A stretch of 5,496 nucleotides of DNA. Origin: Spirochaeta sp. (lineage in GTDB: Bacteria > Spirochaetota > Spirochaetia > DSM-27196 > Alkalispirochaetaceae). The notes under the pieces are model-generated. The model searched no databases. It saw only the letters and a program-made list of their open reading frames with translations, and was not told where the DNA came from. Location: contig SKHA01000041.1 of assembly GCA_007117185.1 (NCBI GenBank), positions 1 through 5,496 of the forward strand, given 5' to 3'. This document shows, piece by piece, positions 1-5,477 of the stretch. The translations under genes and the position numbers were made by a program. The first letter of the stretch is position 1. Every line of letters starts with the position of its first letter.

Positions 1-86
1 AACGATACCCCGAGAAGCGGGAGTACGTCCGTCAGGTGATAACCCGTTACGAAGCGTTGGAGCGGGAGTACGGAATCAGGGAGTGA
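1..86 (+). CDS. C-terminal end of a plus-strand protein, possibly a lytic transglycosylase (partial)
   Basis: Only the last 27 codons are in the window, read from position 3 to a TGA at 84-86; the start lies to the left. The peptide is a charged amphipathic helix, roughly RYPEKREYVRQVITRYEAL followed by EREYGIRE. Third codon positions are mostly G or C, as in the other genes here, which supports real coding. The pattern Y-P-E-x-R-x-Y-V-x-x-V-x-x-x-Y resembles the tail of Slt/MltE-type soluble lytic transglycosylases, where an ETRxYVxxV segment closes the catalytic domain. These enzymes cleave the glycan strand of peptidoglycan outside the cytoplasmic membrane. The family call is recalled from the motif and is uncertain; a TPR-like helix could look similar. 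The stop overlaps the end of the minus-strand lipoprotein gene by 11 bp, so the two genes converge without room for a terminator. Confidence 0.5.
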   Translation, partial: RYPEKREYVRQVITRYEALEREYGIRE

Positions 87-2079
87 TCGTTCTGGCCGGG
101 CGCACGCCGATGCTGTGACTTGCCGACGCGGGGTTGAAACCGCCCCGGGCGGTGACGGCCAGACGCTCCCGGGGGGTGTTCCAGGCGCCGCCGCGGACCG
201 TCCGCAGAAGTTGCCCGTACACGTCAGGGATGCCCCGAGGGGGGCCAACGGGGTTGATCCGCAGCTGCGGTGGTGCATCGCCCCCGGCCTCTCCGGCTTC
301 TTCCATTTCTTCTGGAGAGGGGTACCGCGGGTCAAACCAGTCACCGGTCCACTCCCACACGTTCCCAAGCATATCGTGCAGACCCGCCGGGGTGGTCAGA
401 GCCAGGGCACCCACGGGGTTGGTGGGACCTCCGGCGCGGGTATACGGTGGGAGTGGATCCTCCCAGGGGTCGCCGCTGCGCAGGTAGTTTGCTCCCCGCA
501 CCTCCCGGGCTGAGAGGGGGCGCGCCTCAACCACCCGCTCCGGCCAGGACCGCTGGAGCTGCGTGGCAGCCAGCGCCCACTCCGCCTCGGTGGGCAGACG
601 GTAGCCGTCGCCGTCAAGGTCCACCTGCAGGGCTATCTCGTCTTCGGACCCGATTCCCAGCCAGGTGTAGACCGGCGTGCGCGCTTCAAGCAGGGAGAGG
701 CGATTCATCAGCCAGACCGCGCCATACCAGGTGATGCCCACCCCGGGGTGCCCCCGGTACTGATCGATCACGGACACGGTCCGGGACTCACCGTCCCAGC
801 GCAGTCCGAACTGACTGCCGAAATCCAGCTGATCCAGAGCGATGAGAGGAAATCCGGTGGCCCGTTCCACCAGACGGCCAGGCTGGTCGCCTTCGTCGGG
901 TGAGAGGATCTGACCCCGTCGAAGCCCCTGATTGAACAGCTCCGCTGCGGCGGCGTTGGTGAGAATGTGCCGGGACATACCAAAGGGACGGTTCAGCAGC
1001 GTGTCCTGCGGGTCTGTTTGGCCGGCTGCCAGGACTACCTCCACTTCCGGAGGCAGTACGGGGACCACTGCCGATACCAGAACCTCCAGGCGCAGACGCT
1101 GCACCTCGGTGAAGGGAGTCTCCGTCGTCGGGTCGTGCAGCCCCTGAACGCGCCAGAACAGCTCACCCGTCTCCAGGAGGGCAGGATCCTCCAACTCACC
1201 AGCGGGCAACCGGAACGCTACCGATTCCGTTTCGATTGCACGCCGATCCTCCCCGGCAGGGTCAAACCAGTACTCCAGGCGATAGCGGTCGGCTCCTTCC
1301 ACTTCATCCCAAACCAGACCGGGCCGGGAAACCACCGAGGCGTCTCCATCGGTAGCGCTGCGCACCGCAGGAACGGAACGCTGCAGATCCCAGAGGAACG
1401 TCGAATCCCGTGACCACGGTCCCAGCACCCCCTCGGGAGAACGGTGGCGGACCCGCCAGGAGACCTGCGTCCCCGCTGCGATCTGCTCAGGCGCAACCAG
1501 CGGCCCGGGGGGGCGCATACTCCCGGCGTCAGGGTCATCAAGGTCAATCGCGGTGAGTCCTTCGATGAGAACCCGTGCGGGCAACCCGGCACCCTCCCAG
1601 GCAAGCAGGGGCCGGTCTTCGATGGTCAGGACCTCCTCCCGCAGGGGCTGCGGCGCGGGAATCCCGAACTGCAGGGTCATGGTCAACTCCGGCTGCAACG
1701 GCAGCTCCAACCCGTTGGTGAGCAGCAGAGCGAAGGCGAACTCCACCGTCGTTCCATCTTCCAGCTCCTGCAGGGGAAGATCGAAGCTCAGCGCATCAGC
1801 GACCAGACGGGGAACAACCCGTCGAGGTTCCGGGACTGTGGGAACCGGGGGCGATACCCGCACCAGAACGGCCTCCACCAGGGTCGGGTCCAGCCCTCCG
1901 AGGCGGATCTGCATATTCCTGCCGTCTGCAGGCAGGTCAACCAGTTCAGGATTTCCCTCGATCTCATCCAGGGGGTCCGGTGCTTCGGTTGGTGCGGTAC
2001 GACACCCGAAAACGGTAATCGTCAGGATCACAACTGCCGCCACCGACACCGCCCGCAACAGAGTCATCGTTCCCGTCAT
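76..2079 (-). CDS. Lipoprotein with Fn3-like segments and a C-terminal FGE-sulfatase (SUMF1-like) domain
   Basis: A 667-residue protein. Residues 1-25 form a lipoprotein signal peptide: a short n-region with Arg9, a hydrophobic core at 10-24, and a lipobox ending V-F-G-C with Cys26 as the lipidated residue. Residues 27-145 show no fold I recognise. Residues 155-235 and 251-335 look like two beta-sandwich repeats of fibronectin type III character (RPLLAW...SWRVRH and RPGLVWDEVEGADRYRLEY...FWRVQG). Residues about 345-663 carry the formylglycine-generating-enzyme fold: GITWYGAVWLMNRLS (448-462), GYRLPTEAEWALAA (492-505), GLHDMLGNVWEW (566-577), RGGAW (629-633) and a closing IGVRPAR. Apart from Cys26 I find no cysteine, so the copper-binding cysteine pair of true FGE is missing and formylglycine formation is unlikely. 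A ligand-binding or structural envelope role is inferred. ATG at 2079 is chosen because GGGGAGGG lies 8 nt upstream and the ATG overlaps the preceding stop; Met5 (ATG at 2067) is an alternative. Confidence 0.9.
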   Translation of the reverse strand: MTGTMTLLRAVSVAAVVILTITVFGCRTAPTEAPDPLDEIEGNPELVDLPADGRNMQIRLGGLDPTLVEAVLVRVSPPVPTVPEPRRVVPRLVADALSFDLPLQELEDGTTVEFAFALLLTNGLELPLQPELTMTLQFGIPAPQPLREEVLTIEDRPLLAWEGAGLPARVLIEGLTAIDLDDPDAGSMRPPGPLVAPEQIAAGTQVSWRVRHRSPEGVLGPWSRDSTFLWDLQRSVPAVRSATDGDASVVSRPGLVWDEVEGADRYRLEYWFDPAGEDRRAIETESVAFRLPAGELEDPALLETGELFWRVQGLHDPTTETPFTEVQRLRLEVLVSAVVPVLPPEVEVVLAAGQTDPQDTLLNRPFGMSRHILTNAAAAELFNQGLRRGQILSPDEGDQPGRLVERATGFPLIALDQLDFGSQFGLRWDGESRTVSVIDQYRGHPGVGITWYGAVWLMNRLSLLEARTPVYTWLGIGSEDEIALQVDLDGDGYRLPTEAEWALAATQLQRSWPERVVEARPLSAREVRGANYLRSGDPWEDPLPPYTRAGGPTNPVGALALTTPAGLHDMLGNVWEWTGDWFDPRYPSPEEMEEAGEAGGDAPPQLRINPVGPPRGIPDVYGQLLRTVRGGAWNTPRERLAVTARGGFNPASASHSIGVRPARTITP
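2076..2079 (-). promoter_or_regulatory. ATGA stop/start overlap coupling femX-like gene to lipoprotein gene
   Basis: The TGA stop of the aminoacyltransferase gene and the ATG of the lipoprotein gene share two bases, reading ATGA on the minus strand. This arrangement commonly couples translation of the downstream gene to the upstream one. Here the downstream gene also has its own strong ribosome binding site, so it need not depend fully on coupling. Confidence 0.85.
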
Positions 2080-3095
2080 TCGCCGGACCCTCCCCGCTTT
2101 CGAACGTCGTGGTGGTACCACCGGCGACCGCGTTCGGCCAGGCGGAATACCGCGGCAGGCACGGGCGCGATGGGCAGATCCCACGGACCGGGACGGTGGA
2201 CGATAGCGCCACCAAAACCGGTTTTGAAGCGATACAGTCCGTGCATCGGGTGGTTGGGGTCTGCCGCCGGGGGTATCCCGAAGAAGTCGTATTGGCGGTC
2301 GCCCCGGGCCCGGGCGTCTCCAATCGCCCGCCACTGGAGCAGGTAGCTGGCCATGTAGTTGCGCTTGATGTCCGCCCCGGCGCCATAGAGGTAGGTGGTG
2401 GTTCCCTCCCAGGATGCCGTGATGACCCCCCCCAGGTCGTCGCCGTCGTGGCTGGCGCGGTAGAGGTCCACTATCGGTGCGGGGACGGTGGTGTCTGCGG
2501 CCAGATCCAGAATGCGGCGGTAGTATTCCAGGGGGTGAATGGTGATGCGGTCGCGCTGAGCTGTTTGCTGGTACACCTGGTACCACCCGCGAAGGTGCCC
2601 CTCCCGTTCCGCCGACGATGCTTGGCTGGCGCGAATCCGCTCCACCTGGACCTCCCGCTTGGATGCCAGGCGGATGTTGTAGCGCGTCTTGGCCTTCATC
2701 GCCGCCAGCAGGTCATCTTCACCTGGCGAGAGGTCCAGAACCACCGTGTCCGGTGGTTGTACCCGCATCGCCGCCGGACGCAACCCCCCTCGCGCCGCCG
2801 CAGTGGTGTCAAACTGCGCCGTTGACCAGGGGACGTCCCAGCGGAGGAGGTGAGGCCGCCGGGTCAGCCGGCCGACAATCTGGTGCATCTCAGCAACCAC
2901 GGTTTCCGGCGTGGGAGGGATAGACTGAGAGTCCGGTTGTTCCCAGCCGTAGGGAACGTAGGCAAACTGCAGCGGGCCGATTGATCGCTGCAGCACCTGC
3001 AGCGATGGGGCTTCAGCGGTGGCGATGGCGGTGGCGGTCCAGCCGCCGCCGCCCTTCACCCGTCCCCACCAGGGGCTCTGCAGCAGGGAGCCCAC
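2076..3095 (-). CDS. FemAB/FemX-family peptidoglycan bridge aminoacyltransferase
   Basis: A 339-residue cytoplasmic protein, no signal peptide. FemAB-family enzymes move an amino acid from aminoacyl-tRNA to the peptide of a peptidoglycan precursor (lipid II or UDP-MurNAc-pentapeptide). Family signatures run in order: N-terminal LLQSPWWGRVK (4-14); QPPDTVVLDLSPGEDDLL (113-130) leading into MKAKTRYNIRLASKREV (133-149); TAQRDRITIH (178-187); a second GNAT-like half with GGVITASWEGTTTYLYGAGA (222-241) and YLLQWRAI (251-258); YDFFGIPP (269-276); and GLYRFKTGFGG (286-296). The length matches single-chain FemX and there is no room for the coiled-coil arm of FemA. Spirochaetes such as Treponema carry glycine on stem-peptide ornithine, so a glycyltransferase acting on lipid II is a reasonable inference; the donor is not shown by sequence. 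The start is GTG at 3095, 7 bp after the metG stop, with GAGG five bases upstream overlapping that stop. Confidence 0.92.
   Translation of the reverse strand: MGSLLQSPWWGRVKGGGGWTATAIATAEAPSLQVLQRSIGPLQFAYVPYGWEQPDSQSIPPTPETVVAEMHQIVGRLTRRPHLLRWDVPWSTAQFDTTAAARGGLRPAAMRVQPPDTVVLDLSPGEDDLLAAMKAKTRYNIRLASKREVQVERIRASQASSAEREGHLRGWYQVYQQTAQRDRITIHPLEYYRRILDLAADTTVPAPIVDLYRASHDGDDLGGVITASWEGTTTYLYGAGADIKRNYMASYLLQWRAIGDARARGDRQYDFFGIPPAADPNHPMHGLYRFKTGFGGAIVHRPGPWDLPIAPVPAAVFRLAERGRRWYHHDVRKRGGSGE
2088..2095 (-). promoter_or_regulatory. Ribosome binding site of the lipoprotein gene
   Basis: The minus strand reads GGGGAGGG, containing the GGAGG core, and ends 8 nt before ATG at 2079. It lies inside the coding sequence of the preceding gene. 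It decides the start, because the next in-frame ATG at 2067 would sit 20 nt away from it, and the long open frame upstream of 2079 is a shadow of the transferase gene. Confidence 0.8.
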
Positions 3096-3100
3096 TCCAG

Positions 3101-3104
3101 CCTC
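3101..3104 (-). promoter_or_regulatory. Ribosome binding site of the FemX-like gene, overlapping the metG stop
   Basis: The minus strand reads TGAGGCTGGAGTG: the metG stop TGA runs into GAGG, followed by five bases and the GTG start. A ribosome ending on metG therefore sits on this site, favouring re-initiation. The non-ATG start suggests moderate translation of the transferase relative to metG. Confidence 0.6.
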
Positions 3105-5361
3105 AGCCTACCGACCCATTCAGGACGCGGGAGGTTTTAAGCGGCGCCCCCGCAGCAAGGATCCGGCTCTCACCAACGCGAACCTCGCCGTCAACAGCGC
3201 GAAGGGGGATCGCAAAAAAGTCATCGATCTTGATCCGCTTCCGGGGCTGGTTTTCAGGCTGCTCCGAGGAGGCCTGCGGTCCAACCCCTTCCACCGTCAA
3301 CACCGTTCCCGGAGCCACATCCTGAAGGAAGAGCACCTCCACCACCTCCGCTCCTTCCGCAGCGCCCTCGCTGGTGTCAGGGGCGCTGGCCGCCAGGAGC
3401 ATTCCTTCGCTCTTTACGCCCCGCAGTTTTGCTGGCTTCAGGTTTGCCACCACCACGATCGTCCTGTTCAGCAGCTCCTCGGCAGTATAGTGACCCACCA
3501 GACCGCTGACGATGGTGCGCCCCTTTTCGGTGCCGTCATCCAGGGTCTCGATAAAGAGCTTGTCCGCCTCCGGGTGCTGCTGAACCGCGGTGATACGCGC
3601 TGCTTTCAGTTCGATCGTGCCGGCGAAGCGCTCCGGCAGGCTCTGTTCGGTCTTCTCGTTTTCCACCGTTGTCTCCCTTGTCTTTTCATTGCCGTCCCGC
3701 TGGGCCCGCTCCGCCTGGGTGCCGGCGAAACGCGCCCGCAGATCTTCAATCAGTTCGTCCGGCAATTGCTGGAAGAGAATCTGCGTCTCTCCCAGATGCG
3801 TCACCCCTCGGGAGGTACCCAGTTCGGCCCATACTCCCGGTGCCGACAGCCCCAGCATCGCGGCGATTCGCCCGGCGGTGGCCGGCATATACGGCTCGGT
3901 CAGAATGGCCAGGTCACGGATCAGATGTACCAGATCGCTGAGCACCTGGTGGGTCTCCTCCGGCTCGGTAGTCCGGGTCCGCCAGGGCTCCGCCGCCTGA
4001 AACGTGCGGTTACCGAAGCTGGACAGCTCCAGGATGCGCCGCAAGCCGTCCCGCAGCCCCGCCCACTCCAGCTTCTCCGTGAGTTCCCCTTCCCGCTGAC
4101 GCACTTCCTGCCAGAATGGCGTCTCGCTTTCCCGGCGCTCCAGCACCACCCCGTCGTAGTAACGATTGACGAAGGTCAGGGTGCGGTTTACCAGATTGGC
4201 AAGGTTTCCAATCAACTCGCCGTTGACCTTCTCCTGAAAGTCGTTCCAGGTGAAGGTGTAATCGCTGGTTTCCGGGCGATTGTAGAACATGTAGAAGCGC
4301 CAGACATCTGCGGGGATCCCCGTCTCCCGGGCGTCGGTGCCGAACACTCCCACCCCGCGACTCTTGGAGAACTGCCCGCCCTCGTAGTTGAGGTATTCCG
4401 TGGAGCTCATGTGATGGAGCATCGTCCAGTTGTCGCCGCTGCCGAGGAGAGACGAGGGGAAGATCACCGTGTGAAAGGGGATGTTGTCCTTGCCGATGAA
4501 CTGGAACAGCTCCACCTCGTCGGGGTTCTTCCACCACTGCTCCCATTGGTCGGTAAGGGTGGCGGTGATGGAGATATAGCCGATGGGCGCATCGAACCAG
4601 ACGTAGAACACCTTGTCCTCGAACCCCTCAAGAGGGACAGGGATGCCCCACTTGAGGTCACGGGTGATCGCCCGTTCCTTCAGTCCGTCACGGATCCACG
4701 CCTGGGTCATCTGAATGGCGTTGCGCGCCCAGCGCCCGCGGGCACTCGCTTCTGACATCCATTCCTGGAGCTTGGGCAGGATCGCCGGCAGGTCGATGTA
4801 CAGGTGGGTCGTCTCCTTCACCACCGGGGTGCTGCCATCGACGGCGCTGCGGGGATCGATCAGTTCCATCGGGTCCAGCAGGGACCCGCAGTTGTCGCAC
4901 TGGTCCCCCCGGGCGTCTTCATAGCCGCACTTGGGGCAGGTCCCCCGAACGTAGCGGTCAGCGAGAAACATCTTCGAAGGTTCGCTGTAAAGCTGCTCAA
5001 TGGTCCGCTCGGTGATGAACCCCGCAGCGTGCAGCTTCAGAAAGATGTCCTGAACCACCGCAGTCTGTTCCGGGGTTGAGGTGCGACCCCACTTGTCGAA
5101 GGCGATCTGAAACCATTGGTAGATCTCGGTGTGAATCTGGTAGTACCGGGTGCACAGCTCCTGCGGCGTGATCCCCTCCTCCCGGGCCCGGGTCTCGGTA
5201 GCGGTGCCGTACTCGTCGGTCCCACAGACGTACAGCGTCTCGTACCCCCGGGAACGGCAGAAACGGGCAAAGACATCCGCCGAAAGAACCTGAATCAGGT
5301 TTCCCAGGTGGGGAATATTATTCACGTAGGGCAGCGCGCTGGTGATGAGCCTTTTCTTCAT
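3103..5361 (-). CDS. metG: Methionyl-tRNA synthetase with C-terminal tRNA-binding (EMAP/Trbp111) domain
   Basis: A 752-residue class I synthetase that attaches methionine to tRNA-Met in the cytoplasm using ATP. The Rossmann core opens with TSALPYVNNIPHLGN (7-21), where HLGN is the HIGH signature. A single zinc knuckle follows, Cys142/145 and Cys155/158. DLKWGIPVP (235-243) and YVWFDAPIGY (253-262) are catalytic-core motifs, and GKDNIPFH is at 290-297. The KMSKS loop reads QFSKS (330-334), with the first Lys replaced by Gln and the second kept. The anticodon-binding helices span about 375-535 (GNLANLVNRTLTFVNRYYDG, EPW). A charged linker (540-575) leads to the tRNA-binding OB domain at 577-690 (HPEADKL, TIVSGLVGHY, ANLKPAKLRGVKSEGMLLAA), which dimerises in homologues. 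A 60-residue tail follows. I chose ATG at 5361 because MKKRLITSALPYVNN fits the family; an in-frame GTG at 5370 has GGAG 11 nt upstream but overlaps a promoter -10 element. It is the first gene of the operon. Confidence 0.97.
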   Translation of the reverse strand: MKKRLITSALPYVNNIPHLGNLIQVLSADVFARFCRSRGYETLYVCGTDEYGTATETRAREEGITPQELCTRYYQIHTEIYQWFQIAFDKWGRTSTPEQTAVVQDIFLKLHAAGFITERTIEQLYSEPSKMFLADRYVRGTCPKCGYEDARGDQCDNCGSLLDPMELIDPRSAVDGSTPVVKETTHLYIDLPAILPKLQEWMSEASARGRWARNAIQMTQAWIRDGLKERAITRDLKWGIPVPLEGFEDKVFYVWFDAPIGYISITATLTDQWEQWWKNPDEVELFQFIGKDNIPFHTVIFPSSLLGSGDNWTMLHHMSSTEYLNYEGGQFSKSRGVGVFGTDARETGIPADVWRFYMFYNRPETSDYTFTWNDFQEKVNGELIGNLANLVNRTLTFVNRYYDGVVLERRESETPFWQEVRQREGELTEKLEWAGLRDGLRRILELSSFGNRTFQAAEPWRTRTTEPEETHQVLSDLVHLIRDLAILTEPYMPATAGRIAAMLGLSAPGVWAELGTSRGVTHLGETQILFQQLPDELIEDLRARFAGTQAERAQRDGNEKTRETTVENEKTEQSLPERFAGTIELKAARITAVQQHPEADKLFIETLDDGTEKGRTIVSGLVGHYTAEELLNRTIVVVANLKPAKLRGVKSEGMLLAASAPDTSEGAAEGAEVVEVLFLQDVAPGTVLTVEGVGPQASSEQPENQPRKRIKIDDFFAIPLRAVDGEVRVGESRILAAGAPLKTSRVLNGSVG

Positions 5362-5368
5362 GCCCGTC

Positions 5369-5398
5369 ACTATAGGGACAGCTCCGGTGGGTGGTCAA
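5369..5398 (-). promoter_or_regulatory. Sigma70-like promoter of metG, placed for a leaderless or near-leaderless mRNA
   Basis: On the minus strand, TTGACC (5398-5393) matches the -35 consensus at five of six positions. TATAGT (5374-5369) matches the -10 at five of six, and the spacer is 18 bp. The A of the metG ATG (5361) is the eighth base after the -10 and the G at 5363 is the sixth, so transcription should begin at or within a few bases of the start codon. No Shine-Dalgarno sequence would then be in the mRNA. The start point is inferred from spacing only. Confidence 0.6.
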
Positions 5399-5416
5399 CC
5401 ACAGGAAGAGAGCCAG

Positions 5417-5422
5417 GTATTA
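5417..5422 (-). promoter_or_regulatory. Possible distal metG -10 hexamer (TAATAC)
   Basis: The minus strand reads TAATAC, four of six matches to TATAAT, in the AT-rich patch. Transcription from it would start near 5410 and give a leader of about 40-50 nt that includes the GGAG sequence at 5385-5382. That would suit the GTG start at 5370. No good -35 lies 16-18 bp upstream (CATTGT at 17 bp), so this is weaker than the proximal promoter. Confidence 0.25.
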
Positions 5423-5425
5423 CGT

Positions 5426-5448
5426 TGACATACTTTATTACAATGTCA
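5426..5448. promoter_or_regulatory. Inverted repeat TGACAT-N11-ATGTCA, possible operator
   Basis: Two exact 6-bp half-sites, TGACAT (5426-5431) and ATGTCA (5443-5448), flank an AT-rich 11-bp centre. With one unpaired base the match extends outward to CGT/ACG. The half-sites are about 17 bp apart centre to centre, a little under two helical turns, compatible with a dimeric regulator on one face of DNA. I cannot assign it to a known regulator box. The left half overlaps a TTGACA hexamer that has no matching -10 at normal spacing. Confidence 0.4.
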
Positions 5449-5471
5449 CGGCTGTCCGGTTGAGCTGAAGG

Positions 5472-5477
5472 TATGAT
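5472..5477 (+). promoter_or_regulatory. Possible plus-strand -10 hexamer (TATGAT)
   Basis: TATGAT matches the -10 consensus at five of six positions and would start transcription near 5484, heading out of the window. The hexamer 17 bp upstream (CGGCTG) is a poor -35, so an activator or another sigma factor would be needed. The inverted repeat at 5426-5448 lies about 35-60 bp upstream of that start. Confidence 0.3.

Noticed and set aside
329..1271. Shared 13-mer GGGTCAAACCAGT near 329 and 1259
   Set aside because: Both encode W-F-D-P in the lipoprotein, but the flanking sequences do not match, so it is not a domain duplication.
2213..2226. Perfect 14-bp palindrome CAAAACCGGTTTTG
   Set aside because: It encodes the conserved FKTGFGG motif of the FemAB family, so the symmetry is explained by the protein. 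It is too far from any gene start to be an obvious operator.
2303..2314. Palindrome CCCGGGCCCGGG, also present at 5181-5192
   Set aside because: Both copies encode an Ala-Arg step (RAR) with GC-rich codons in unrelated proteins, so the match is a codon-use coincidence.
1444..2346. Plus-strand open frames of 200-300 codons opposite the lipoprotein and FemX-like genes
   Set aside because: They have low-complexity Arg/Gln/Pro-rich translations with no motifs, and both minus-strand genes are well supported.
2080..2586. Upstream extension of the lipoprotein frame by about 169 codons
   Set aside because: The extra part is Arg/Pro/Gly/His-rich, lies inside the FemX-like gene in another frame, and would bury a good lipoprotein signal peptide that follows a strong ribosome binding site.
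3019..4755. A 578-codon open frame on the plus strand antisense to metG
   Set aside because: It lies opposite a clear metG with all family motifs. Its translation is rich in Arg, Pro, Gly and His with no recognisable domain, as expected of a shadow frame in GC-rich coding DNA.
5425..5453. Plus-strand promoter built on the perfect -35 TTGACA at 5425-5430
   Set aside because: No -10-like hexamer exists 16-18 bp downstream (CACGGC, ACGGCT, CGGCTG). The hexamer is better explained as part of the inverted repeat.
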